Below, piece by piece: positions 23,470-35,499 of a DNA stretch of 64,000 bases. How positions within the stretch are numbered: the first letter of the stretch is position 1; each line of letters starts with the position of its first letter. The notes beneath the pieces are model-generated. The model saw only the letters and a program-made list of their open reading frames with translations. It ran no database searches and had not been told where the DNA came from. Location of the stretch: the NCBI RefSeq assembly GCF_031143425.1, contig NC_090438.1, forward strand, positions 776,313,138 through 776,377,137, read 5' to 3'. This stretch comes from Pleurodeles waltl. Its lineage: Eukaryota > Chordata > Amphibia > Caudata > Salamandridae. The position numbers and the translations under genes were made by a program.

Positions 23470-26400
23470 GGACTGCCAGTGAGGGAGATTAAATTGAATC
23501 CTCCTTCCAACTGGACACATATGGTCTTGCAGAATCACACTAGGAGGGCTTGGGTGCTGTAGAGGAGGGAGGCTGGGGCGTGGACGACTTCTGGCCAGAC
23601 CCTCTGGGTCTGAAGGCACCCCGACTGCATCCCCCACACAAGATGTTGGCCTGGCGGAGCACTGTGGTTAGTCTGTGGGTGTTGTGGTACCCCGCTCCTT
23701 CCAAAACCTCAAAACGGGAGAAAGATTGACAGTTGGCGATGGGTCACTGAGAGGGCCAAGGACTTGGCTGTAGCCCGGGAGTCCTTGAAGCGCTAAAGCG
23801 CCAAGTCTGAGTTTTCACCAAATTTGCGGGACCCATCGAAGGGCAAGTCCATAAGGTTTGCCTGGACATCCCCCAAAAAGCCAGATGTAAGAAGTCAGGC
23901 ATGACATCGAAGGCCCACCGCTGACTAAATCACTCTAACCAGAGAGTCAGTCATGTCCAATGCACACCTGATAGTAAACTTGGCTGCGTCTCTCCCATCT
24001 TTGACTGTTTGTGATAGATTGTCCTGCATGCCCTTTAGGACCTGAGGCAGCACCTGCACCACCGTATCCCATAAAGTATGGGAAAAATGGTCCAATAGGC
24101 ATGAGGGGTTTACCGACCTCAATGCTAGGCTGGAGGAAGAAAACTGATTCTTTCCAAGCTGGTCCAGCCTCTTGGATTCCATATCCGGGAGAGCGGAAGG
24201 AAAGGCTCCATGGGAAGTGGAGGCTTGGGCCACAAAGCTCTCCGGGGTGGTGTGTTGTGTGAGGAAGTTAGGATCACCTGGAGCTGGGCGATGGTGGCAC
24301 CCAACTGTCCTATTTACTGGAGCCCCTGTCCTGGGGTTGGACAACGTTCCAAGCAGGACATCCGGGAGGGCGTCATTAAAGGGTAACGTCGGTTCCGATG
24401 TGGAGATCCCTGGCTGAGGCACCTCAGGCAGGAGGTTAGATCTATTTCCAGGACCTCAAGCTGTCCTATGCACCACCATAGCATACAATGCTCCCTCCTC
24501 CTTAGCCACCGTAGGAAGTGACAGCATGCCAGTATCTGGAGAGGTGTCCAGTCCACTGGCCTCTCCTAACTCTTCATACCAGTCGATTTACTCCAATGGA
24601 GACTTCAGAGGGTCCTGAGACCCCTCCCATTCCTCACCAATGTCTGGATCTGATATCAGATCCAAGAGACCCCATCGGGCTAGTCCGCCCTAATATGAGG
24701 CGCATGGCCTCGTAAAACTCTTTGAGCTGAGCAGGGGTGGCTTCAGCTCCTGGAAAGGGGGAGAGGCTCGGAGTCGGCCCAGGCAACGGCTCCGTGGAAC
24801 TGTGCCTGGAATGTCGACATTCCCGAATCGCCTCAACGGTTAAGGTAAAGTCCGCTTGGACTTCTTCTTCTTGTGCCTCTTCCCCGAGTGCCTGGCGGAC
24901 CTCGAGTGGGATGAAGAGGACTTGGGGCTCCTGAGCGGTCCCGCGACCGGGACCATGACCTCAGAGGAGTCACACCTGCCGATGTCGACTGCTGGGCCGC
25001 CATGAGCTTCAGGGACCTCTCCCTCAAAGCTTTCTGAGCCATGGCCCAGCAGCTGGAACATGACTTTGAGTCATTGTAGGAAGTTGGCTCCGTATGCACT
25101 ATTTCAAAGTAAGGAATAGTATGCACAGAGTCCAAGGGTTCCCCTTAGAGGTAAGATAGTGGCAAAAAGAGATAATACTAATGCTCTATTTTGTGGTAGT
25201 GTGGTCGAGCAGTAGGCTTATCAAAGGAGTAGTGTTAAGCATTTGTTGTACATACACACAGGCAATAAATGAGGAACACACACTCAGAGACAATTCCAGG
25301 CCAATAGGTTTTTGTATAGAACCACAGGTTCAAATTCTACATGTAATACTTTGCATGAAAGGTATTGCAGGTAAGTACTTTAGGAACTTTGAATAATCAC
25401 AATAGCATATATACTTTTCAAATAAAACACATATAGCTATTTTAAAACTAGTGCAATTTTCACAGTTCCTAGGGGAAGTAAGTTATTGTTAGTTCTTGCA
25501 GGTAAGTAAACCACCTACGGGGTTCAAGTTTGGGTCCAAGGTAGCCCACCGTTGGGGGTTCAGAGCAACCCCAAAGTTACCACACCAGCAGCTCAGGGCT
25601 GGTCAGGTGCAGAGTTCAAAGTGGTGCCCAAAACGCATAGGCTTCAATGGAGAAGGGGGTGCCCCGGTTCCAGTCTGCCAGCATGTAAGTACCCACGTCT
25701 TCGGAGGGCAGACCAGGGGGGTTTTGTAGGGCACCTGGGGTGACACAAGTTAGCACAGAAAGTACACCCTCAGCAGCACGGGGGCGGTCGGGTGCAGTGT
25801 GCAAACACACATCGGGTTTTCAATTGGAATCAATGTGAGACCAAGGGGTGATGCAGGCAGGCAAGGGGGGGGCTCCTCGGGGTAGCCACCACCTGGGTAA
25901 GGGAGAGGGCCTCCTGGGGGTCACTCCTGCACTGGAGTTCCGATCTTTCAGGTCCTGGGGGCTGCGGGTGCAGAGTCTTTTCCAGGCGTCGGGATCTGGG
26001 AGTCAGGCAGTCGCGGTCAGGGGGGGCCTCGGGATTCCCTCTGCAGGCGTCGCTGTGGGGGCTCAGGGGGAGCCACTCTGGCTACTCACGGTCTCATAGT
26101 CGCTGGGGAGTCCTCCCTGAAGTGTTTGTTCTCCACAAGTCGAGCCGGGGGCGTCGGGTGCAGAGTTGCAAGTCTCACGCTTCTGGCGGGAAACGCAGTT
26201 GTCTTCAAGTTGCTTCTTTGGGAACAAAGTTGCAGTCTTGGGTGAACAGGGCCGCTGTTCTCGGGAGTTTCTTGGTCCTTTTAGAGCAGGGCAGTCCTTT
26301 GAGGATTCAGAGGTCGCTGGTCCTGGGGAAAGCGTCGCTGGAGCAGTTTCTTCAGAAGGGGGGGAGACAGGCCGGTAGAGCTGGGGCCAAAGCAGTTGGT

Positions 26401-27830
26401 GTCTCCGTCTTCTCTGCAGGGTTTTTCAGCTCAGCAGTCCTCTTCTTCTTAGGTTGCAGGAATCTGAGTTCCTAGGTTCAGGGGAGCCCATAAATACAGG
26501 ATTTAGGGGTGTGTTTAGGTCAGGGAGGGCAGTAGCCAATGGCTACTATCCTTGAGGGTGGCTACACCCTCTTTGTGCCTCCTCCCAAGGGGAGGGGGTC
26601 ACATTCCTATCCCTATTGGGGGGATCCTCCATCTGCAAGATGGAGGAGTCCTAAAAGTCAGAGTCACTTCAGCTCAGGTTGCCTTAGGGGCTGTCCTGAC
26701 TGGTCAGTGACTCCTCCTTGTTTTTCTCATTATCTCCTCCGGCCTTGCCGCCAAAAGTGGGGCCGTGGCCGGAGGGGGCGGGCAACTCCACTAGCTGGAA
26801 TGCCCTGTGGTGCTGTAACAAAGGGGATGAGCCTTTGAGGCTCACCGCCAGGTGTAACAGCTCCTGCAAGGGGGAGGTGATAAGCATCTCCACCCAGTGC
26901 AGGCTTTGTTACTAGCCACAGAGTGACAAAGGCACTCTCCCCATGTGGCCAGCAACATGTCTCGAGTGTGGAAGGCTGCTAGAACCAGTCAGCCTACACG
27001 GGTAGTTGGTTAAGGTTTCAGGTGGCACCTCTAAGGTGCCCTCTGGGGTGTATGTTACAATAAAATGTACACTGGCATCAGTGTGCATTTATTGTGCTGA
27101 GAAGTTGGATACCAAACTTCCCAGTTTTCAGTGTAGGCATTATGGTGCTGTGGAGTTCGTGTATGACAGACTCCCAGACCATATACTCTTATGGCTACCC
27201 TGCACTTACAATGTCTAAGGTTTTGTTTAGACACTGTAGGGGCACAGTGCTCATGCACTGGTGCCCTCACCTATGGTATAGTGCACCCTGCCTTAGGGCT
27301 GTAAGGCCTGCTAGAGGGGTGACTTATCTATACTGCATAGGCAGTGTGAGGTTGGCATGGCACCCTGAGGGGAGTGCCATGTCGACTTACTCGTTTTGTC
27401 CTCACCAGCACACACAAGCTGGCAAGCAGTGTGTCTGTGCTGAGTGAGGGGTCCCCAGGGTGGCGTAAGATATGCTGCAGCCCTTAGAGACCTTCCCTGG
27501 CATCAGGGCCCTTGGTGCCAGGGGTATCAGTTACAAGGGACTTACCTGGATGCCAGGGTGTGCCAATTGTGTAAACAAAAGTACAGGTTAGGGAAAGAAC
27601 ACTGGTGCTGGGGCCTGGTTAGCAGGCCTCAGCACACTTTCAAATCAAAACATAGCATCAGCAAAGGCAAAAAGTCAGGGGGTAACCATGCCAAGGAGGC
27701 ATTTCCTTACAGTCATGGTCTTGATCTAAGCACCAGAGACATACCTGGTGTGAATCCGTCACTGACATGGCACGATGGCAGGCACCACACGGCTTGAATC
27801 CAGTCTTTCGCAAGGTCAGCCTTACAAAGA
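23470..27830 (-). pseudogene. DIRS gag, copy B2 (split by T1)
   Basis: C-terminal core frames (24422-23925) contain FNDALPDVLLGTLSNP, PESFVAQASTSHGAFP and SLALRSVNPSCLLDHF, the same order as in A1 gag. The basic region, encoding Lys/Arg runs, is at 24833-25060. The N-terminal zinc head lies beyond the T1 insertion (27717-27830; G-F-K-P-C-G-A-C-H ... C). The T1 at 25075-27711 separates the two parts. Confidence 0.75.
25075..27711 (-). mobile_element. TG...CA-bounded element T1 (2.6 kb) in DIRS B2 gag
   Basis: It starts TGTAGGAAGTTGGCTCC and ends GGCATTTCCTTACA. It is flanked by a perfect 5-bp target duplication, GTCAT (25070-25074 and 27712-27716). Without the insertion, the DIRS gag reads through GACTTTGAGTCATGGTC. 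Strand is assigned by the poly(A)-signal orientation seen in the copy at 13581. No coding capacity recognised. Confidence 0.88.
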
Positions 27831-28639
27831 CACAAAAAATCTTGACAAAAAGGTCGAAAAAGGCCTGTCAAAGAAGACAGAGGGTAGCTCTGTTCCGGAT
27901 CTGCACTTTAACCGGTGCGGAAGGAAAATAACTGACGTATGCGCGCCTGGGTGGTGTTTTTATAGGCGACCGTGAGATTACAGATGGCTCCAACGACGCA
28001 ACGCAGATCCGAACAACACCACCCGGCGGCGTGGCGCAAAGGTTTTGCTCAGCAAATGTTCTGGATTCCAAGCTGTCACCAGGAAATTCTAAGGTAAGGA
28101 ATCTGAAGCTAGAAGTCTCTATCAGATCTTGAAATGTATTCTAAAGCTAGAAATGTAGATAGGTCAGTAGACTGCAAGCAAGAACACTGATGGAAACAAT
28201 GCACAGGAATTTTCAGTATCAACTGTGCAACAACTTTGTTGTGCTAAATCAAAGAAGCAGTTTATGGCTGTACCACAAACAGAAAGCCGGGCAAAGGAAT
28301 ACATGACATTTTCAAAAGCAAATATTCTGATGGCTACTTCCACCTGCAATTTCCTCACATCTTGAATAGTCCTCCAGGTGCCAGACTGGTTCGGAAAACT
28401 CTTCTCCATAGCTCTTTCTTGAGAGTGGAGCGAGCGTGCCCAGTCCTATTTGACACCAGAAGTGACATTCCTTTGAAGTTGCCAACACCATAAAGTAGCT
28501 AGCCCCACCGTTGTGCTGACGTTAGTGCCCTTTTTTCCAAACTTTTGACATGGTTCCAGATCTTGTTTTTCCCGCATAAAAAATCTTTTCACTGAAAGTG
28601 CAACAATGATGTTCCCTCCTAAACATTTGGACTCCAAGC

Positions 28640-31077
28640 TGTTGATTGCCAGGGCCAAAGACAGTAGAGACAGGCATCAGACTACATGTTGTTCCATATC
28701 CCTGGTGTTGTTGGAGACAAGATACTCCTACATGGAACATTATAAAAAGGAAGAGGAGGCACAGAAGCAAGCATAAGCCAGATAAGTCACAAAGGCGACT
28801 CTCTGACTCCTCTTTGGAGCTGGACTAGGTCGAGGTCACGCCCCTCAAGACCCAACGCCACTGAAGACAGACATTGTCAGGACCTGGAAGGACAGCAACC
28901 CTCTGTCCTTGAAGTGCTGTAAAGCTAGGCTAGGCCTCTATATGAGCCTAGAAATTCCCATCTACAAAGCTGGGGGCTACCCATTCAAACACTACAAGAT
29001 ATAGGCTGCATGGTGTCCACACCTGGGTATCGCCCTTCAGGGAGTCCAAAACCCTCCCCATTCCCAGGATCATAAAAATCAGACTTAAACAGGCAATGTC
29101 TGAACTGGGGACACATGAGAAAGGGAGCCGGACGATGAGGGACACAATGTCAAGTGTTGGTTAGAATTAGGTAGGAGGGGGATTTTGTAGCTACTTATAA
29201 TGTGATGAAATGTTAGATTGTCGGCTCAGCCAGTCTGTCATCCGCTGCGCTGCATGCTCAATTGTGTATAAATCTGGTGTATCTAACCTGTATAAAAACC
29301 AATAAAAAGTTGTAATAAAAAAGAAATGCCACTGGAGGTGCCAGCACTTGCAATCTTGAGGTTGGTCCCACAGCTGTCACCAGAATTCCCAATGCGTAGG
29401 ATGGATTCAGCATCTTCTTGCATGTTAGCGATCCCTTGGCTTGCAAGGCCCCACCCCAAGCCCTCCCCACCCCCCCAGGACCTCTGATGATGCAGTATGG
29501 GCTCATGCTGGAGGATCTTTACTAGGCAGCCTTTGCCTCGTTTTTGCCTCTAGAATCTATGCTGAATCACATAAGTCCTTCCCCAGCAGTGCCACTGACT
29601 CGAGCTCTTCCTACAGTTCCGACACCATCTGAATTGGAGCCACCCACTTCAGGCTCCCAATCTCCAGTTCAAAGGTACAAGAGGAAAGCGCAGGAAGACA
29701 TGAAGTTGGTGTCAAAGTAGGAGAATCGTCAAGGATGCTATTCTCAATTCTTGCTTCATAGAAGGACGGCAGCTTTCATCTGATCCTGGACCACAGGGTC
29801 TTGAATCTCTACCTTTGCAAAGGGAATTTCAAATGCTCTTGTGCACAGGTTCTTCTGGCACTGTAACATGGAGACTAAATGGTGCCACTAGACTTACAGA
29901 ACGTGTATTTCCACATACCAATCCTGGAGTCCCACATAAAGCACCTGCGGTCTGTGGTGGGCTCGATCCACTACCAATTTGCTGCCCTTTCTTTTGATCT
30001 AACACCAGGACCACAGGTCTCCACAAAGGTGATGACAGTCGCAGCAACTAGTCTTAGGACGTTGGATATACCAGTGTTTTCCTTCTTGAATGAATGGCTT
30101 CTGAAAACCTGGACCTCAGAGATGGTGTGGTCACATCTGTAGTCAATAGCATTCCTGCTTCGTGACATGGGTTTTGTGTTACTGTGTCCAAATCTCCCCT
30201 CAAGCACTCTCAGCGCCCCCTGTTCTAAGGGGCAGTACTGGACTCCACCGTGGGCCAAGTATTTCCACCCAAACAGGGAATGTGAGATATTTATGCTTTT
30301 CTTCCATGATTCTAGTAAGGTGCTCTGATTCAAGTCCTATGTGTTCTTCACCTGTTAGGTCTCTTGGTTTCTTGCATTCTCTGGTCAGGCACACTCGCTG
30401 GCACATGAGGGCTCACCAGCGGCATCTTTGCAGGCAAGTTTTCTAGCACGTGTGAAGCCTCACAGATAACACTGTGAGACATTGAAGCTGAGCTTGCCTA
30501 TTGGGGTTTGGAAGAGAACCTTTCCAGAGAGATGCCCTTATGGCTGTGACCACAGCATTGATGGATGCCTGCATTCTATGGTGGGGTGCTCAACCAGGAG
30601 GAGCTAGAGATAAGAGGCCTCTGGAAGAGCAGAGATAAATCTACTCAAACTTAGGGCGATTCGCCTACGCTCAGTGCATTTTTACATTCCTCTCACGGCT
30701 GATCTCAGTATGACCGCAATGTGGTACATCAGCATGCAAGGGGAAGTATGGTTTCAGTCTGTTGTTCGAGAAGCTCTAAGGCCCAGATGGTGGACCAACA
30801 AACACGGAATGTGGTTGGTGGTGAATCATCCAGCAGGCTCACTAACTACCAGAGGCGATGACTTGAGTCGGCATCATCTTGCTGAGCATGAGTAGCACCT
30901 CCACACTGATGCAGTACAGATTATCTTCTATCAGTAGGGCGTGGATCTCTTTGCCACGTCTTCCAATTCACATTGCCAAAAGTTCTGTGCTCTCTGGTAT
31001 TCAAGCTAAAGAGTATTAGAGAACGAGTTTCAGTTAAAGTGAAAATTTACTCTCCACTATTCGGTCCCTTCCATACA
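28640..31077 (+). pseudogene. DIRS gag and RT-RNase H remnants, copy A3
   Basis: A gag basic segment (KRKRRHRSKHKPDKSQRRL, about 28750-28800) precedes an inserted LINE tail. Further gag-like sequence runs to 29700. RT is seen as VPLDLQNVYFHIPILESH (29880-29935) with ...FSFLNEWLLK at 30080-30105, where the catalytic YLDD is FLNE. RNase H is seen as LSMTAMWYISMQGE (30700-30745) and LTTRGDDLSRHHLAEHE (to 30892). Many stops and frameshifts. Confidence 0.7.
28867..29324 (+). mobile_element. 458-bp 5'-truncated LINE 3' tail in A3
   Basis: The segment ends CCAATAAAAAGTTG then an A-rich AATAAAAAAG tail. It is flanked by a 13-bp target duplication with two mismatches (AACGCCACTGAAG at 28854-28866; AATGCCACTGGAG at 29325-29337). 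Those are the marks of target-primed reverse transcription. There is too little coding sequence to place the family; an L1-type tail is plausible. Confidence 0.65.
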
Positions 31078-31097
31078 CATGAGTTCCGGGGAAGATG

Positions 31098-34095
31098 CTT
31101 TTTTTTTTATACATTTTTATTAAGTAAGAATTAATCAAATCAAATACATAAATGTCAAAAAGCAAGTGACCATACGAAAAAGGAAAAAGGAAAAAATATA
31201 GCAAGGTCATGGTGCTTCAGAGACCGACAAGAGTTTTGGCCCCAAACAATCACAGAGAATTCTGAATAACACCCCTCCACCACCTTTCAATGTACTCTCG
31301 AATTTCTTAAGCAAGCGGGCACCCCTTGCTCTAGCCAAAGCCTTTTCCAAATCATATGTTTGCCATGTGGTTGCCGACTATTTTATAAGCGGCGGGGGGA
31401 CTGCAGAGAATCAGGATCCAGCAATACAAAGTCTAGCAGAGATAATTAATATGGACAACAACCAAATGGCCCGATATCATGCTCCATTCTACTACCCACG
31501 ACCACCTCTACTGTAGTAAACTGAATTTCACATCCAAGGGCTGTTGTAATCAGTTTAGTCACCCCTGCTCAGAACTCCCTGAGGGCAGGAGCTGTATAAA
31601 ACATATGAAGAATGTCAGTCGCTAAACATCCACACACTTAGGACAGGTAGTTTTATCCAAATTACGACTCAAACCCCACTTCACTAGTTTGTCCGGTGTG
31701 TATAGTATAGCATGCATACAGTCCTGAATTGTTGAAACTTTAGATTTACAGAATGCACTGCCCCCTTCACTGTCTCTAAAGCGCTATATATCTCTTAGGG
31801 CATCACCTAACAAGAGAGAAATCTGCTCTATTTAGCAGCAAGACAAGGACTATTGTTGCTCCTCTGTACGCAAAATCCCTGATACATGGAACTAATCAGT
31901 GATTTCCTGCTAGTTTTAACAAGATTTGACAGTATGACGGGGCCTTCCAGATCCATTAAGCCTTTGCCTCTAGAGTGTAAATAATCCCTCAACTGCAGGT
32001 ATTTAAAAAAAGTGATGATGAGTAAGGCTGAATGCGACTTACAGATCAGCAAAGGAACAAAAGCTATTTATATCAAAAAGTTGCCCCACCATGAGAATAC
32101 CTTGTCTCGCCTAAGCTTTGCGGACTGAGTTGCAAAAAAAAAAAACGGAAACACCAGGTTTATCCCACAGTGGGGTTTTCTCATGGATTAACTTCAGTGA
32201 ATATTTAATACATACTCCCTCCAAATGGTTACAGTGTCTCTAACAAACTAAAACATAACTTGCTTGTAGTAGTTAGGGTCTGCACTTCGATAAAGAAAAA
32301 GCCGGTGTTCAGGCCTAGAGCCAAACTGTAACCTACAACCAATAAATCTGGTTCTACTAACGTGAACAGATTATGCAGTCAGCCCACAAATGCTGCCCAA
32401 AGTATAGCTTAAAATTGGGAAGCTATAGGACCCCTGTCTATATGGTAGCTTTAATTGGCCTATAGTATGTCTTGCCCATTTGTAGCCCCCAACTAAAGCT
32501 GCTTATGATGCCTTCTAACTTCATAAAGAATATATTTGGTACTCTTAATGGGATGACCTGAAAATGAAATAACAATTTAGGGAGAATGCCCATTTTTAAG
32601 ATATTGCACCTGCTGAGGCTTATCTGAGTTTGTTCCAGGATTGTAGTTTGGAAGTGACAGACTGAAGTAAAGGGTTATAATTTAATTTGAAGATGTTGTC
32701 AACCCGTGAGCATAGTTTACTTCCCAAATAAGTGGCTATATTCACCATCACGGAAATTGGAATAACAGATTTATAATTCACCAGCAGTTGGGTTTCTGAA
32801 ACATTTAATTTGTAGGCAGAAATCAAACCAGATTTCTCGGCCTCTGCAACAATACATTCCATAGCTGTTGATGGTCTAGTTGAATATGTAGCTACATCAT
32901 CAGCATATGCACTTACCTTCGGTTTGTAGGCTTGAGAGATCATGGGCCTAATTTCAGCATTCCTTTGTACTGCCAGCAAACATGGTTCCAGGTATAATGA
33001 AAATAACCAGGGGAAAAATGGGCAGCCCTGTCAGGTGCCTCGCTGTATCTTAAAAGGAGATGAAGCTACTCCAGCATATACTAGTTTAGCAACAGGGGAT
33101 TTATACAAAGACCGTACCCACTTAGAAAACCATTCGTCGACCACAAAGGCCCCCATTGTTGCCCATAGGCAGTTCCAGGCTACACGGTCGAAAGCCTTCT
33201 TGGCATCTAGTAAGATCATTGCTAGCTTAGTACCCATTTTCTCCGTTATCAAGGGCAACAATAGCTGTATTAATGTGGCTAGTAGTGTCTCTGCCTTGGA
33301 TAAAGCCATGCTGTTGTTTAGAGACTACACAAGGTAGCACTGGGGCCAGCCGATTGACCACTACTTTAGCATAGATCTTGGCGTCAGCATTGAGAGAAAT
33401 GGGTCGATTTGCACACATTTCTTCCGGTGGGTACCCTTCTCAGCAAAGACTGTGATTCTAGTCATGTTCCAAGAGTCCAGGACCTTGCCATCTTCATCAA
33501 TACACTGCACTGCAGGGGCAGGGTATTATGATACATTTAAGTACTTTACAAATCTCCAGCCTGCAGTAATATCTGTCTGCAAAGATACTGCCTGGTTATC
33601 CTCCAGGTTCGGCACCCCATTGCCCTGAATATAAACCATAAGCACCAATGCATATAATGTTTGGGGTTGGCTATACAAATCTTGATAGAATAAAGAGAAC
33701 TTCTCAGCAATAGCTTGAAGGAAGGTGTAAACATCAGTTACAACCGACAATATGCTCATTCAAACAGTTGACGCTTTGCTCTGAAATATGAAACCTGCCC
33801 AATCTGCTCCCCGTATTCATATTGAAGAGCTTTATTTTTAGAATAATGGTCACCTTCTCCTTAAGACTTTGCCCCAGCTGAGATGGTCTGTAATGAGCTG
33901 AGCCTGTATATCTCGTTCATCAGGGCTTCCAGACTTAACAACGGAAGCATGCACTACTTACAACTGCAGTATTGCCTGGGCAAGCTGATTGCCCCTGCCC
34001 TGCCTGGTCCTATTTTGCTTATAAAGGAACTGCACAGTGATACCCCTAACTCAGGCCTTCATTGTGTCCCATCCCATGAGCAGGGAGGTAGTACC
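31098..34095 (-). mobile_element. L1-type retrotransposon, 5'-truncated, 3.0 kb
   Basis: Minus-strand LINE inserted in DIRS A3. Its 3' end (plus-strand T-run at 31099-31109, AATAAA complement just inside) and a 20-bp target duplication with two mismatches define the borders. The duplication is CATGAGTTCCGGGGAAGATG at 31078-31097 and CATGAGTTAAGGGGAAGATG at 34096-34115. It is 5'-truncated, beginning upstream of the RT domain. Orientation is opposite to its host DIRS. Confidence 0.9.
32620..33418 (-). pseudogene. L1 ORF2 reverse transcriptase remnant
   Basis: Three minus-strand frames in order: RPISLNADAKIYAKVVVNRL with QHGFIQGRDT (33410-33290), then LAMILLDAKKAFDRVAWN (about 33220; motif A Asp), then KVSAYADDVATY (32925-32890; the catalytic Asp pair of YADD). 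After it come SYLNVSETQLLVNYK-type thumb residues. These are the standard L1-clade motifs. Frameshifts between the three frames make it inactive. The endonuclease and ORF1 are absent because of 5' truncation. Sequence from 33420 to 34095 holds degraded upstream coding sequence without clear domains. Confidence 0.85.
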
Positions 34096-34115
34096 CATGA
34101 GTTAAGGGGAAGATG

Positions 34116-34970
34116 TATAACAACCAGGCCCAAGTCATCTTAGTGGCCCCAGATTGGCTGAGAAGGCTGTGGTATGCAGACCTTCTGTACCTCTGCCTGT
34201 GTCCCCCGCTCTGTCTTCGGCTCAGGATGGACTTCCCTCCTTGTCAGAGGGGCAAGTTCTCCACCCGTACCTTCAGAGTCTACACCTTCATTCATGGAGA
34301 ATGAGTGGGGTCACCTGAATTCCTTAAACCTACCTTATGATGTGATCTTATCTGCTTGTCGTTCTTTCACAAAGTCTGTTTATTCTGGGAGGTGGTAAAG
34401 GTTTGTTGCATAGTGCACAGGCCACTGAGTTGACCATTAGAAAGCATGCCTGTCTGACATATCAAGCTTATGCTTTCTCTGGAAGAGGAATGCTGTACCG
34501 TGGGTTACCCTTCACAGCTGCTCTTTATGTCTTTTGGCTCTCAAGATGGTTTTTCTGACTGCGATCACTAACGCCAGGTGTTTAAGTCAGTTGCAAGCAT
34601 GGATCTCTAAGATCCCATACACATGCTTTTACCCTGAAAAGTTAGTTCTCAGAACCAGAGCTGCTTTCCTCCCAAAGGTGGTTAATCTTTTCCATCTAGG
34701 TCAATCCATAATCCTGCCATCCTTATACCCACTGCCTTCCCCCCAACTATGGAGGAGGAGAGGTTGCACAGGCTGGATATAAAAAGGGCGGTGAGCTTCT
34801 ACATTGACCCTACAATTTTTTTTCGGGTGGATGCCCAACTGTTCTTTGGCTATGTAGGCAGAAGGAAAGGGAAACCAGTACACAAAAGGACCTTATCCTG
34901 GTGGATTAACTTGTACATTAAGATCTGCTATACCACAACCCCAAAAAATCCTCCCAAGTGCATTTGATCA
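34116..34970 (+). pseudogene. DIRS RT tail and tyrosine recombinase remnant, copy A3
   Basis: Immediately after the L1 target duplication the DIRS resumes with the RT C-terminal segment (QVILVAPDWLRRLWYADLL, 34127-34185). Recombinase pieces follow: VFLTAITNARCLSQLQAW (34540-34600; the catalytic ARRVSEL region is now ARCLSQL), LRTRAAFLPKVVNLFHLGQS, and EEERLHRLDIKRAVSFYID with FFGYVGRRKGKPVHKRTLS (34750-34895). The H-x-x-R and Tyr region is not recognisable, and the sequence after 34967 diverges. Confidence 0.75.
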
Positions 34971-35499
34971 CACTCACGACAGTCAAATCATCCAGATTAG
35001 CCTGGCACCTGGAGAAGTAGTGAGGAATGTTCAGTTAGAGTATCCACCAGAAGGAAAATGTTACTTACTCTATAAGCATTTGCTCGTAGCATGCAGTGCT
35101 GTAGATTGACATGCTGTGCATAATCCTGCACTTTAGTGTTGGGCTTGGACGTGCTCCAAAAGTCCTTTTGAGTCACGAGGTGTAGTGATCTTAACTATTG
35201 TAGACAATGTGCATTGGCATCGGCTCCGTCATCAGATTATTTTTCCCCTCCAGAGGGTGAAAAATGTTGATGATGCATAGAGATACAGAAGAGATGATCA
35301 TGTGAAGTGAATAATTAAGGTAAACAAATCTGAAAATGATCCAAGGCATCTGGGTAGGAGGGAGGGTACATGTGAACCTACAGCACTACATGCAATAAAC
35401 AGATGCTTACAGGGTAACGTTTTCCGTTCGTGGCATGTAAAGCTGTAGATACATATGCTATACATAGACTGTAAAGAAGTCCTCCCCAACTGTGGAGGC

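Larger units (their letters stand above)
20587..28127 (-). mobile_element. DIRS retrotransposon copy B2 (degraded; carries T1 in gag)
   Basis: The ends are GAACAAGTTACTTAC (20587) and CTCTATCAGAT (28127). The internal complementary region is at about 20957-21068, where GTAAGTAACATGTTC (left-end complement) abuts ATCTGATAGAGAC (right-end complement). The inverted terminal repeats share the TCAGGTGGC/GCCACC-type core and TATAAAGGC. RT-RNase H plus recombinase remnants occupy 21070-23460, and gag runs from about 23470 to 27830 with a T1 element inserted at 25075-27711. Same subfamily as B1 and B3. Confidence 0.9.
28325..35052 (+). mobile_element. Old DIRS copy A3, plus strand (carries LINE tail and L1)
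   Basis: The 5' end begins TTCTGATGGCTACTTCCACC, matching the complement of the right end of copy A1 (TTCTGATGGATACAACTACC). The 3' end finishes GTGAGGAATGTTCAG, then GTATCCACCAGAAGG (about 35020-35052), where copy C1 begins. Gag, RT-RNase H and recombinase remnants follow in order on the plus strand. Two retrotransposed insertions (28867-29324 and 31098-34095) carry clear target duplications. It is the most eroded DIRS copy here; even the catalytic YLDD is lost. Confidence 0.75.
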
